Of a stretch of 64,000 nucleotides of DNA, positions 48,821 to 59,921 are shown piece by piece. The notes under the pieces are model-generated. The model did no database searches. It was not told the DNA's origin and saw nothing but the letters and a program-made list of their open reading frames with translations. Source of the DNA: Symsagittifera roscoffensis (Eukaryota; Xenacoelomorpha; Acoela; Convolutidae); NCBI RefSeq assembly GCF_963678635.1, contig NC_087069.1, forward strand, positions 34,619,090 through 34,683,089. The letters run 5' to 3'. Numbering within the stretch: the stretch's first letter is position 1; each line of letters starts with the position of its first letter. Both the position numbers and the translations under genes were made by a program.

Positions 48821-49004
48821 GTCCCTGAGTTGCTCAGTGAGCAACTCCCACGCCGCAGACCCAGGGACAATAAACCGGGGAAGGGGTTTAACCTTATCTC
48901 ACTGGCGTGGTTTGAGCCAGGCTCCTTCACCACCAGGGTGTCAGGAGCAGCACCATCCCTATATCTTATGTGAATCTCCTCTATGGAAATGTTCAGGAGT
49001 TTGA

Positions 49005-49689
49005 GCTTGCCGACAGGGATAACATATTTCTGGCTGTATGAGTAAATTTAAAACAAGCAAATTAAAAATTTTAATTCACAGGAAGAGGTTCGTCATATAA
49101 AAACTTTTGGAACAACATGTTTCCGAAGCTGACGATTTAAAAACTTTTCCTAAATTTTTCTGAAATTAAAATACGTTTATCCCGAAAACACACACAGAAA
49201 TACTTCTTTTAGCAGCGTGTTATTTTCAACCAGTCTAGAAATTTTGAGTTTGATTTGCAATTTTGGTGCATCTATGCAAAACAAAAACTTGGAAAAACGA
49301 CTGATTTGTCGAATGCTACTTCTCAAAATTCATTTGAATTCTTGTTGATTTTGACACTAAGCTGATTGAAAAAGCGCAGATTAAAGGATTGGTTGTTTTA
49401 ACAAAATGTTAAATTATTTAAAAAACTGCTGGTGGTTTAATTAAATCTATATCACCAAGTTGTAGATATCAGCAATTGGTATCTACCAGGTTACTTTTAC
49501 TTCCACTGTCTTGAAACTCAGCAGGTTCAAATAGCAATGGAAAAATAACAAATCAAATTGTAAAAACGTAGAGTTACTTCAACGGACTTGAAAATCATTC
49601 ATGAGATTTATTTGACTGAAAAAAACCTGTCCGGAAAATTCTGACCGTCGAATTACTTACTGGCTGCATGTTCTGTTTTTCTTTTCCAG
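49005..49689. other. AT-rich sequence left of the fossil Polinton
   Basis: No gene seen. No Polinton inverted repeat was found here, so the left end of the fossil element is missing or too decayed. Confidence 0.35.
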
Positions 49690-50253
49690 TGAAAATGATT
49701 TAAATTATGACATAACCATCAAACTTAGACCATATGGAGGTCTTATTGGCATAGACGACTCGACTCTTCCTGGGACAAATATTTGAAAGATTCAAAAAAA
49801 ATATTACATCTGCATGCAATTTTACATGATGCTGCAGGTTTTCTTCATGAAGTTTAGAACACATGTCCCAGTTACTGCTATATGCTACCCTGGAAGTGTA
49901 ACAGCAACCTGATTTGTCATTTGAGCGGTATTACTTACTGTTTATCCGTCAAATTCATCAAACTAAAATTATATCAGTTCTTAGAATGTTGAGTGAACGA
50001 TCATTCGTGATAGATTTGGACGGATTTCGCTATAAAAAAGAACCTTTATAGTTAAAGGGTTAGCCATAACAACTTCTGAGTATAGCGACTCTCTTATTGT
50101 TCTACCTCCAGTCCTTTTCAACTCACTACCCAAAGCTGAACAAAAAGCGTACAACTGGTTAATAAATTCCTTGCACAGAATTCACTGGAAAAGCTGAGAT
50201 TTTTTATATTTAATTATTATTTATAACCTCAATCAGATTACTCAAAATTTGTT

Positions 50254-50466
50254 TTGAAAAATCCCAACGCTGTATTTTATGCCAAAGGAAAAGAGAAGAC
50301 TGGACTTCTTGCAAAGTACTTGGATCGGAAAGTTGAGAATCTTGATGAATTAGGTTGCCCGAGAATTGAAAACTTACATTTCAACAATTATCTATCTTGC
50401 AATAGACTTTTACAACTCCAGGAACCACTGCGCCCTAAAAAACAAGGTTTTTCTATGATTGGCTGA
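50254..50466 (+). pseudogene. Exonuclease-fold gene remnant of the fossil Polinton
   Basis: 70-codon reading with FYAKGKEKTGLLAKYLDRK and NLDELGCPRIENLHF, aligned with the middle of the gene at 15138-15608. The N-terminal D-x-E block is decayed or lost and the frame stops at 50466. Confidence 0.55.
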
Positions 50467-50675
50467 AAAAAGATCAACAACGAGAGACTAGCAAAGCGGA
50501 GACGTACTTATCTCCAAAATTAATGTTCTTGGCTTGCATGACACCAGAGAGTGACATCAAATTAACTTTGACCAGAACAGAACGAATCAATTGCCGAGGT
50601 CAAGTTGTGAGCGGAAAGAACAAATTACACTATCAGGAGAAAAATTAAATATTTTAAAAAACTTTTTTCCGGTGA

Positions 50676-50909
50676 TTGACCAATTCATTTATTTTCAACG
50701 ATACAAGTAAGTATTCTCAAAAAGCCAACAAACGAGGAGTATGTCTACCAAGGTTAATCTTAGTACCCGAACGTGAACTTGGAATTCAAATGTATCTTAG
50801 CAGCAATGACCTACCCGAGGAAGTTCAAAAATTAGTAAAAGAAAACTATGAAAATGACATCACAGGTTATACTCGATACGAGATTTTTATTGTTCAGAAG
50901 TATAGATAA
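50676..50909 (+). pseudogene. Fossil Polinton ORF without counterpart in the first element
   Basis: Reading of 77 codons, RGVCLPRLILVPERELGIQM then VKENYENDITGYTRYEIFIV, ending TAA 50909. It lies between the exonuclease-like and membrane genes, where the first Polinton has only about 80 bp. Coding-like composition; no family recognised. Upstream frame stops suggest truncation. Confidence 0.35.
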
Positions 50910-51049
50910 TACATAATTTATGACAAAAACATATTTTTCTTTCTCATTAAGAAACGAGTGTTATAGATAGAGAGTCAGAGAGAACCAGATAGAGAAAATT
51001 AAATTGAACAACTGAATTTCTGAATAAACAACTGATGAGCCTGATGCGA

Positions 51050-51210
51050 CAATAGTTACCAATTTTGTTTATGATGAAACAAACACCGAACAAAAAGATT
51101 TGAAGTTTTGTAATGATGTTACGGTCCCCATATCAGAAGTTGTTTTTAAGTCTCAAATCATTTTAATTCTCGTTTTACTTACTTTTTATATCTATAAACT
51201 TTCTTGGACG
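51050..51210 (+). pseudogene. Membrane protein remnant of the fossil Polinton
   Basis: NFVYDETNTEQKD followed by a hydrophobic segment IILILVLLTFYIYKLSW, matching the layout of 15691-15954. Its second span is not readable in one frame. Confidence 0.45.
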
Positions 51211-51309
51211 CAACTAAGCTGTTAAGAAACGTCAATTTAGTTTTCAATATTGTCGGTTTTCAATATTTCATTATTGTTTAGTTGGGTACGTGCTGCCAAA
51301 CCCAAGGAT

Positions 51310-51900
51310 ATGAATAAAATTACTGAGACGTCGACAAGACTGTTCATGACAGTTGTAGGACCTTCGGGATCCGGAAAAACAGAGTTGATTTTCAAACTAT
51401 TGACGGAAGAACCTTTTATCCCAAATTTGACAGTGTTATTTTTTCCAAAATATTCAACATATAGTTAAGGATGAGTTAAACGCTCGCAGAACTCAAATAG
51501 CATTTGTAAAGTTTGACGGATTTGATAGTTAGAGAAACATTGAAAATCTACTAGTGTTTGATGACTCGTGCAAAGAAATATACAATGATAAATAATTCCT
51601 TTAACTAGCAACATCAGGAATACACAACGGCTTAGACGTTATTCAACTTAAATACAAGTTATTCCAACGAATCCGATGGCCACGAACTACTGATTTGAAC
51701 ACCTCTCATATCAATTTATTCAAATCACCTCGTGATATTCAGCAACTTGGTCACCTCGGAAGGCAGTTTAATTGACCTAAAATTTTACGACAATCGTATA
51801 AACTATTAAATCCTATCAACAGATTTAGATCCCCGAACATCAGACTGTCGCAGATACTGTTCAAATATGAAACCACCCGGACCGTCCAATTTCTATGTAA
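51310..51900 (+). pseudogene. Packaging ATPase remnant of the fossil Polinton
   Basis: ATG 51310 gives MNKITETSTRLFMTVV and Walker A GPSGSGKT. Walker B LLVFDDSCKE is near 51550 in another frame, then LATSGIHNGLDVIQLKYKLF and LFKSPRDIQQ. At least three frame changes and stops. Homologous to 15951-16818. Confidence 0.75.
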
Positions 51901-52244
51901 CATTAGATAAGTCAGAAGTGACACCCATCACAAATGAACGCGAAAAAAAAATTATTTATTCTGCAGCACATGGTACAGTTGAACCCAACTCAACTACGAG
52001 GCTTTATTAGAAAAAAAAACATCAAATAGTGAAATAAAATCAGTTGTTTGTGAAAGCTTGCTCAATGTCTGTCATTATTCCATACTTCAATCAAATCGAA
52101 AGAGCATACAAAATTTTAATCAATCCAATAACGATTCTTGTAAAGAAATGAGTTATTATACTGAGCAAACAAGGATTTTATCAAATCAGACTTATTTCTG
52201 CTTCAACTATTTGACAATATAGAAACGGCAGCAGAAGAATTTGT

Positions 52245-52600
52245 TTCAGACGCTAAATGCATCAACAACAACCACAAGAACAGCAACTGATACTCCAGTC
52301 ATACCAACCCCTGAATCACCTATCGTTGCCAATGCAGAAAACAATCCATAATAACAAGCTCTCCGTCTCACTGAAGATGACGCAAACGAGATGGAAACAA
52401 ATGCTCAGCTTAGTGAGGCCTTATCCAATGAATGTATCCCGTTTCAATTACAGCTCATGGACGAAAACAAACTTCAGCGAGCGAAAAAATTTCTTGAAGT
52501 TATTACAAAGTCAGAGCGAGTCAAAATAAATAAATATAATCAAGAACTTTACGTTGATAAAGTTCCAACTGGTCTTAAAAGTTACAGTTTTATCTTGTAC
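52245..52600 (+). pseudogene. Accessory protein remnant (counterpart of 16902-17310)
   Basis: Thr/Pro-rich stretch (TATDTPVIPTPESPIVANAE) followed by METNAQLSEALSNE and RAKKFLEVITKSERVKINK. The latter aligns with the second half of the first Polinton's accessory protein. The gene is cut near 52600 where Copia-type sequence begins; its continuation lies at 56150-56560. Confidence 0.5.
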
Positions 52601-52695
52601 TTGTTTTATAGAATTGTCATGTGTGTATTTCAGAGAGTTGGGGTTGTAATTAACGTATTTACTAATACCAGTTTCATCGCGTGGAAGCAGAAGTA

Positions 52696-53890
52696 TGGCC
52701 TCTGGAGGAAATTACAAAACCCCACCGACATGAGAAGCTGACAAGCCGTACGAGGTTTGGCGACTGGAAGTAGAAGTCTGGTTAGCAGTGACCGAGCTGC
52801 AGAAAGGGAAACTCGGTCCGGCAGTGTTGCTGTCTTTTGCTTGAACAAAGCGCGACGTTGCGCTTTCTGTTCCAATTGCGGATTTGAAATCAGAAGCAGG
52901 AATCACGATTTTACTGACTAAATTGTGTGATGCCATCGACAAAGAGACTGCTGATGAAACGTATGAAATGCGGATCAAACGTATGAGATGTTTAAGACCT
53001 TCAAGAGAGGTTCCAGAAGCACGGAATTGACCTACATTACGCTTTGCTTGCCTGCAAGTTGTTGTATGCGGCTGAAATTGACAAAGAGATACAAGGATGA
53101 TTCTTTCGGCAACACCGAAGCTTGAGTTAGCTGCTAGGAAGAGCAGTCTTAAAAGGATTTTCTCAAACAGCGATTTGAATGAGAAATCCGAGTCTTTAAA
53201 CGTCAAAGAAGAGCCCGCTTTTGCCGCCTCTTATTAAAACAACGATTCCAGAATGAGAAGGAACAATACGACACAAGGCAGGGGTGGTTTTAGACCCAGG
53301 TTCAACTCTCAGAAGTGGTCAATCACAAACGAGAGCTACAAATCCAAAAGGAAAAGATGGCGAAAAGCTGACGTGTTAACTGTGGTTCTTTCCTTCATTT
53401 CATGAAAAACTGTCCAGATGCGAAACAAAAACAGGACGTTCTTGTTACAGAAACTACCAAGGAGGTAGTTTTTATCACTTTTTCAGCCAGTCACACGGAT
53501 ACTGTATCTCAATCACCAGGTTCTGCAATTTTGGACTTAGGTTGCACGGTGGTAGTATGTGGAATTAAATGGTTCTAGCGTTTTCAGTCCAGATTTTTGA
53601 CTGACCAACACGTCAAGTTTGAGAAAACCTCTTCTGTTATCATTTTTCGTGGCGGTGAGAAGTTAAAACCTATATTTGCGGCTGTTCTTCCCGTTACATT
53701 TGGACACAGAAGTGTGAAATTGCGTGTACTTGTGATACCAGGAGGTTCACACTTTCTTCTCAGTCAAAAATCCATGGAAAAGGCCGGTTTCATATTGAAT
53801 TGAGGAACCGCTGTATTAGATTTCACGACCGAGTTGAATCTCACGCCAAGGAATTGTCAAGTTCCGGGCATATTGTTTGATGTGACGCCA
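52696..53890 (+). pseudogene. Copia-type gag-protease module 1 (GalEa-like), longest copy
   Basis: ATG 52696 begins MASGGNYKTPP, then PYEVWRLEVEVWLAVTELQK, ADLKSEAGITILLTKL and DETYEMRIK, the Trp-centred gag pattern of Copia-group elements in marine animals as I recall it. Then MILSATPKLELAARKSSLKR, a CCHC knuckle position that is damaged here, and the protease part AILDLGCT ... HFLLSQKSMEKAGF, where Asp-Thr/Ser-Gly is replaced by Asp-Leu-Gly. Multiple frame breaks. Inserted into, or joined with, the fossil Polinton accessory gene. No LTR identified. Confidence 0.6.
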
Positions 53891-53939
53891 AAGTATGATA
53901 ACATGCCATTGTTGCATCGCAAACCAGTTAAACTGCCGC

Positions 53940-54290
53940 TATAGAAATGGCAGCAGAAGGATTTGTTTCTAATTCAGAAGCATATGTATATCAGAAAACA
54001 ACCACCTGCTGCACATATTTTGCATGACAGTTCCATCAAACATAAGAAACAGCAACTATCATACTTAAATCGTTTGAGACGCTAAATGCATCAACAACAA
54101 CCACAACAACAGCAACTGATACTCCAGTCTTACCAACCCCTGAATCACCTATCATTGGCAATGCAGAAAACAACCCACAAGAACAAGTTCTCCTTCTCAC
54201 TGAAGATGAAGCAAACGAGATGTAAACAAGTGCTGAGCTTAGTGAGGCATTATCCACTGAACGTATCCTGTTAAATTTACAGCTCATACA
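53940..54290 (+). pseudogene. Second copy of the Thr/Pro-rich Polinton accessory segment
   Basis: Starts AGAAATGGCAGCAGAAGGAT and contains the TTATDTPVLPTPESPIIGNA reading, repeating 52222-52460 and recurring at 63531-63870. Here it runs into the 54296 block instead of the FLEV region. Stops present. Confidence 0.45.
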
Positions 54291-54295
54291 GCTCG

Positions 54296-55257
54296 TTGCT
54301 GGTCTGACCTATGTTTACAGCTCAATTGTTGATTAACCACATTCAGTGCAAGGCTTTCAGTGCACTCTACTGGGTGAGGTCTTTTGAAGTAAGTGCCGAT
54401 GAACTGTTTGAAGCTACAAAACTTGTTTAGGAACTTCTTGGTTAATTAGGAAGTGATTTCTTTGATGTAAGTGTGTGCAAGTTAGGTGCACCCTCTCGAC
54501 TTTTAATATTCTAAGCTTTACCATAGGAAGCCACTCCTAGTTTGGCAATTAAGCAAATGATAAAGAAAGTCTGAACATCTAAACAACTTTAATCGCAGCC
54601 GTAAAACAAACGGGAAATCAGTAAAACTCTTTTGACTTTTAAAACATTATTTGCTTTATTTGAACAACAAGCCTTGCTTTCCAAAATTTCAAATTTCTCA
54701 ACGAACAACCTCGCTATGACTACAGAAGTCGCACCTTGTAATCTCTGCCAAAAGAACATGAGTTACCAACGAAGCCTCAAAAAAAACATCTAACGGCTGT
54801 TACTAAGATCGATCTTGTCAAAACCGACTACATCTGTGGTCACTGTCAACTGGAGGATAAGTCACTTCGTGTCATTTGGGAACATATGGTAGAGCGTCAC
54901 AAAACAAATCGATGAGTCGGAACAAAGAAGAATTTGTCTCTACGACATGAATGTGTTCAACAAGGACCGCGGTATGCTGCGCATATGCGAAACGAAAACG
55001 GTTTGCCAGCATGAGACGTGAGTCCAGAAAACATCACTTCTACACAGCCTGTTGAGACAGCTTTTGATGGAGCAGTCAGGGTATACGACATAGTGCCCAT
55101 GGAAAACGAAGTGGACTTACTAGCGCTATTCGTGACTAAGAGAGACGATATCGAAGAACTGATACGTCAAAAAACTATGTAAGGCCTCGAAAAGCTCCGT
55201 TTTTGGCAAAAGAAAATCTTGAAAAGGAAAAAGCAGATGGCACAGAAAAATTAACGG
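54296..55257 (+). pseudogene. Zinc-finger block, copy 1 (fossil Polinton)
   Basis: A non-coding leader (GTTGCTGGTCTGACCTATGT...) precedes a reading beginning at about 54717 with a CNLCQKNM finger, a second finger in another frame (CGHCQLEDKSLRVIWEHMVE) and further basic sequence, then AFDGAVRVYDIVPMENEVD (about 55055-55125). Finger arrangement resembles the leftward gene 9279-9935, so this may be the N-terminus of the second lineage's polymerase protein. Several frame breaks. Nearly the same block lies at 61742-62690. Confidence 0.45.
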
Positions 55258-56150
55258 AATTGACCTACCTAACGCTTTGCTTGCCTGCAAGTTGTTGTAT
55301 GCGGCCAAAATTGACAAAAGAGATACAAGGATGGTCATTTCGGCAACACCGAAGCTTGAGTTTGCTGCTATGAAGAGCAGTCTTAAAAGGATTTTCTCAA
55401 GCAGCAATTTGAATGAGAAATCCGAGTCTTTAAACGTCAAAGAAGAGCCCGCTTTTGCCGCCTCTTATCAAAAGAACGATTCCAGAATGAGACGGAACAA
55501 TACGACACAAGGCAAGGGTGGTTTTAGACCCAGGTTCAACTCTCAGAAGTGGTCAATCACAAACGAGAGCTACAAATCCAAAAGGAAAAGATGGCGAAAA
55601 TCTGACGTGTCATAACTGTGGTTCTTTCCTTCAGTTCATGAAAAACTGTCCAGATGCGAAACAAAAAAAAGGACGTTCTTGTTATAGAAACTACCAAGGA
55701 GGTAGTTTTTATCACTTTTTCAGCCAGTCACACGGATACTGTATCTCAATCACCAGGTTCTGCAATTTTGGACTTAGGTTGCACGGTGCTAGTATGTGGA
55801 ATTCAATGGTTCTAGCGTTTTCAGTCCAGATTTTTGACTGACCAACACGTCAAGTTTGAGAAAACCTCTTCTGTTATCATTTTTCGAGGCGGTGAGAAGA
55901 TAAAACCTTCATATGCGGCTGTTCTTCCCGTTACATTTGGACAGAATTGTGAAATTGCGTGTACTTGTGATACCAGGAGGTTCACACTTGCTTCTCAGTC
56001 AAAAATCCATAGAAAAGGCCGGTTTCAAACTGAATTGAGGAACCGCTGTATTAGATTTCACGACCGAGTTGAATCTGACGCCAATGAATTGTCAAGTTCC
56101 GGGCATATGATGTTTGGTGTGACGCCAAAGTATGATAACATGCCATTTTG
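55258..56150 (+). pseudogene. Copia-type gag-protease module 2
   Basis: ACKLLYAAKIDKRDTRMVIS, then KEEPAFAASYQKNDSRMRRN, CHNCGSFLQFMKNCPDAKQ (CX2CX4HX4C knuckle), AILDLGCTV-type protease core (here ILDLGCTVLVCG in a second frame) and KFEKTSSVIIFRGGEKIKP. Lacks the gag N-terminus. It ends where accessory-protein sequence of the Polinton resumes (56150). Confidence 0.6.
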
Positions 56151-56560
56151 AAGTTACTAAAAAGTCGGAGCGAGTCATAAAAAATAAAGAGAATCCAGAA
56201 CTTCACGTTGATAAAGTTCCAACTGGTCTTAAAGCATCAGTTTTTTCGTATGATATACAACAACAAATTACAAAACTGTACAACCCTGCATTCATACTGA
56301 TTTTGAGGTCTCTCAAACTTGACGAACAGTTCATTATGCGCAAGTATGCCAAAGTCGCGGTTCAGTCAGCGAATACGGAACACGCTCAACAGAAGCAAAG
56401 AAGCAGAGGTTCTACAATATCCTATTCAGCATCTACAGCCATCCTTTCTCCCAAGAAACCGTCAACAATTTCGAGCTCAAAAGAGGATGGGCAGTGCAAA
56501 AAAAAACGAGAAGGAAAAACGAGAAGGAGCAGAAAAAGACTCTGAATCGTACGGAATGCC
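56150..56560 (+). pseudogene. Polinton accessory protein remnant, right piece
   Basis: FEVTKKSERVIKNKENPELH then YDIQQQITKLYNPAFILILR and MRKYAKVAVQS, followed by a Ser/Lys-rich end. It matches 52480-52590 and extends it, so the Copia-type block lies inside this gene with about 100 bp of the gene present on both sides. Confidence 0.5.
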
Positions 56561-56638
56561 CGATAAAGATTCATACTCTGCAACGGCTGAGGACGAAACC
56601 AAAAATTGGCAAGATTTTAGCAGCTGAGAAAAAAACTA

Positions 56639-57540
56639 TTGACAAGAAAATTTACAAGTAAAGGTCCAGCATTGTTTGGCAGTGTAAAGAATTTAAAAGA
56701 GGAATCAAAAATTTCACAAAATCGAAACATTTTTTACAAACAGAGCCTGTATATACAAAACATCGAACAGTTCGTCGCAAAACACCACGCCTCAAGGGAA
56801 TGGTTTATGACAGACGAAATATGGTCAATTGATAAATTTGCAGATTACAACAAAAACATTAAATATCCTATGGTTGCAGTGGATTGCATGTCCCGCTATC
56901 TACGTGTACAACCATTGAAATCAAAGTATGTCACCTCAACTGCTGAAGCATTCAAACAAATGACAAAAACAAAACAGCCAAAAAATCTGGGTAGATAAAG
57001 GCACAGAGTTCAAGGGTTCCTTCAAAACTTTGAGAAAAAGGGCATTAAATCATATACAACAGAGGATGAAAAAAAAAACCGTTTTCGCGGAGAGGAACAT
57101 TCGGTTACTAAAGGTTTTGAGGAACATTCGGTTACTAAAGGGTTTAATTAAGTATTTGGAGGACAAATGGAGCTACTCATACATCGATAAGCTTCAAGAT
57201 TTTGTCAACACTATTAACTCGAGAACAAACTGTGTTACCAAATTAGCCCCAAATAAATTTACCAAAAAGGACGTTCCACGTCTCATTTCATTAGGAGTTG
57301 AACAATCGCTGAAATTAAACCGCCGACCAAAGCTCTACGTTGGTGATTTTGTTAGAATAGCGGAAATTGACATTCCTTTTCCAAAAAGGATATAAACAAG
57401 ATTCACTGACGAAGTTTCTGAAAAATTTGACGTACCAACAAGAAATTCGCCAACTTATAACCTCATCTACGCTGATAAGGAACCAAGACAGGGTAAATTC
57501 TATGAGCCCGAACTAATCAGGGTATTGGAAGAGGAAGGAT
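56639..57540 (+). pseudogene. Fossil Polinton integrase, copy 1
   Basis: FTSKGPALFGSVKNLKEESK, IWSIDKFADYNKNIKYPMVA and VDCMSRYLRVQP; then in another frame WVDKGTEF near 57000, VFAERNIRLLK near 57080, LQDFVNTINSRTN and a C-terminal KLYVGDFVRIAEIDIPF. D, D, E triad residues are present across frames. A 26 bp segment (AGGAACATTCGGTTACTAAA...) is duplicated near 57092-57140. Clear relative of 17264-18182. Confidence 0.8.
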
Positions 57541-57551
57541 CAAATCAAACA

Positions 57552-57845
57552 ATGTCTGACAGCTTTAGAAGCGAAAAAGATTCATTTAGCATTACACTGG
57601 TGTCATCGACCTCAATGAACATTCTCATTGACAACTCGCTAGCGAGCTTTAAACATCTGTTAAGCGAAGATATCGATCTACGACGATCTATTGAAAATCG
57701 TAGTCAAACAGTATTATCTCGGCGAACACTCAAGGCAAGTAGGATCTTGAATATCAGTGCGCTCCGACGCAGGATAGGTTTCAGTCACACAACAACACTC
57801 GTAGACCAGTTTTCTGCTTGGTATGAGGATACCAATTTGATCTAG
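57552..57845 (+). pseudogene. Minor capsid N-terminal remnant, copy 1
   Basis: ATG 57552, DSFSITLVSSTSMNILIDNS and LLSEDIDL correspond to the start of 18225 (DSFTIELVSNASF, FLPEQIHL). The reading then leaves the family pattern and ends at 57845. Gene order integrase then minor capsid is the same as in the first Polinton. Confidence 0.55.
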
Positions 57846-58093
57846 CAAATAATTGGGTAATGATATGTGGTTTTTCTCTGTCGTCGAATTCTCTGCTTCC
57901 TGGATCAAGATCGTTAAAAGGACTACGATTGTCAATCTATACCCTTCTACGAAAACCAGGAAGGTTCCATTAGAGACTTAGCAGAGCGAAACTCCTATTG
58001 GAACATTAAGTCGATTGAATCACCAAATTCAACAGAAAAGGACTTGGACCAGCAGACGCCCAAAACCCCGATGAAACCAGATACTTTTTCAAT

Positions 58094-58868
58094 CTGCAAG
58101 TTGTTGTATGCGGCCGAAATTGACAAAAGAGATACAAGGATGGTTCTTTCGGCAACACCGAAGCTTGAGTTTGCTGCTATGAAGAGCAGTCTTAAAAGGA
58201 TTCCAGAATCAAAACAACGATTCCAGAATGAGACGGAACAATACGACACAAGGCAATGGTGGTTTTAGACCCAGGTTCAACTCTCAGAAGTGGTCAATCA
58301 CAAACGAGAGCTACAAATCCAAAAGGAAAAAATGGCGAAAATCTGACGCGTCATAACTGTGGTTCTTTCCTTCATTTCATGAAAAACTGTCCAGATGCGA
58401 AACAAAAACAGGACGTTCTTGTTACAGAAACCACCAAGGATGTAGTTTTTATCACTTTTTCAGCCAGTCACACGGATATTGTATCTCAATCACCCGGTTC
58501 TGCAATTTTGGACTTAGGTTGCACGGTGGTAGAATGTGGAAACCAATGGTTCTAGCGTTTTCAGTCCAGATTTTTGACTGACCAACACGTCAAGTTTGAG
58601 AAAACCTCTTCTGTTATCATTTTTCGTGGCGGTGAGAAGATAAAACCTATATATGCGGCTGTTCTTCCCGTTACATTTGGACACAGAAGTGTGAAATTGC
58701 GTGTACTTGTGATACCAGGAGGTTCACACTTTCTTCTCAGTCAAAAATCCATGGAAAAGGCCGGTTTCATATTGAATTGAGGAACCGCTGTATTAGATTT
58801 CACGACCGAGTTGAATCTCACGCCAAGGAATTGTCAAGTTCCGGGCATATTGTTTGATGTGACGCCAA
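58094..58868 (+). pseudogene. Copia-type gag-protease module 3
   Basis: CKLLYAAEIDKRDTRMVLSA, HNCGSFLHFMKNCPDAK (first Cys read as Arg in one frame), PGSAILDLGCTVVECGN, then KFEKTSSVIIFRGGEKIKPI and FLLSQKSMEKAGF. Frame breaks as in the other modules, including TAG after the CGNQWF position. Confidence 0.6.
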
Positions 58869-59009
58869 GTAAAAAAACGAGAAGGAAAAACGAGAAGGAG
58901 CAGAAAAAGACTCTGAATCGTACGGAATGCCCGATAAAGATTCAGACTCTGCAACGGCTGAGGACGAAAACAAAAATTGGCAAGATTTTAGCAGCTGAGA
59001 AAAAAACTA

Positions 59010-59910
59010 TTGACAAGAAAATTTACAAGTAAAGGTCCAGCATTGTTTGGCAGTGTTAAGAATTTAAAAGAGGAATCAAAAATTTCACAAAATCGAAACA
59101 TTTTTTACAAACAGAGCCTGTATATACAAAACATCGAACAGTTCGTCGCAAAACACCACGCCTCAAGGGAATGGTTTATGACAGACGAAATATGGTCAAT
59201 TGATAAATTTGCAGATTACAACAAAAACATTAGATATCCTATGGTTGCAGTGGATTGCATGTCCCGCTATCTACGTGTACAACCATTGAAATCAAAGTAT
59301 GTCACCCCAACTGCTGAAGCATTCAAACAAATGACAAAAACAAAACAGCCAAAAAATCTGGGTAGATAAAGGCACAGAGTTCAAGGGTTCCTTCAAAACT
59401 TTGAGAAAAAGGGCATTAAATCATATACAACAGAGGATGAAAAAAAAACCGTTTTCGCGGAGAGGAACATTCGGTTACTAAAGGTTTTGAGGAACATTCG
59501 GTTACTAAAGGGTTTAATTAAGTATTTGGAGGACAAATGGACCTACTCATACATCGATAAGCTTCAAGATTTTGTCAACACTATTAACTCGAGAAAAAAC
59601 TGTGTTACCAAATTAGCCCCAAATAAATTTACCAAAAAGGACGTTCCACGTCTCATTTCATTAGGAGTTGAACAATCGCTGAAATTAAACCGCCGACCAA
59701 AGCTCTACGTTGGTGATTTTGTTAGAATAGCGGAAATTGACATTCCTTTTCCAAAAAGGATATAAACAAGATTCACTGACGAAGTTTTTGAAAAATTTGA
59801 CGTACCAACAAGAAATTCGCCAACTTATAACCTCATCTACGCTGATAAGGAACCAAGACAGGGTAAATTCTATGAGCCCGAACTAATCAGGGTATTGGAA
59901 GAGGAAGGAT
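59010..59910 (+). pseudogene. Fossil Polinton integrase, copy 2
   Basis: Nearly identical to 56639-57540 and sharing its frame breaks, so the duplication followed inactivation. Differences visible: NIRYP for NIKYP and VTPTAEAF for VTSTAEAF. Confidence 0.8.
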
Positions 59911-59921
59911 CAAATCAAACA

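Larger units (their letters stand above)
49690..52600 (+). mobile_element. Fossil Polinton of a second lineage, left part
   Basis: Same gene order as 14.7-17.3 kb of the first Polinton: unknown protein (49690-50000), exonuclease-like (about 50140-50466), an extra ORF (50676-50909), membrane protein (about 51050-51210), packaging ATPase (51310-51900) and the accessory protein (52245-52600). Every gene has stops or frameshifts. Protein-level similarity to the first element is clear, nucleotide similarity low, so it is a separate lineage. Confidence 0.75.
55285..58093 (+). repeat. Chimeric Copia/Polinton tandem duplication, copy 1
   Basis: 2809 bp unit: Copia gag-protease, Polinton accessory, integrase, minor capsid start and a 240 bp tail. 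Copy 2 (58094-60463) follows directly; the junction AATCTGCAAG at 58091-58100 joins Polinton tail to Copia gag. Integrase readings of the two copies differ at only two of 119 residues in the first ORF. Confidence 0.85.

Noticed and set aside
48661-48847. tRNA or 5S rRNA gene in the GC-rich block
   Set aside because: No cloverleaf, no TTCGA-type T-loop and no match to 5S sequence that I can recognise.
52630-53206. Minus-strand ORFs of 81-164 codons
   Set aside because: Antisense to the Copia-type gag reading, which has recognisable motifs.
57714-57935. Minus-strand 73-codon ORF, repeated at 60084
   Set aside because: Present twice only because the tandem unit is duplicated; antisense to the minor capsid remnant.
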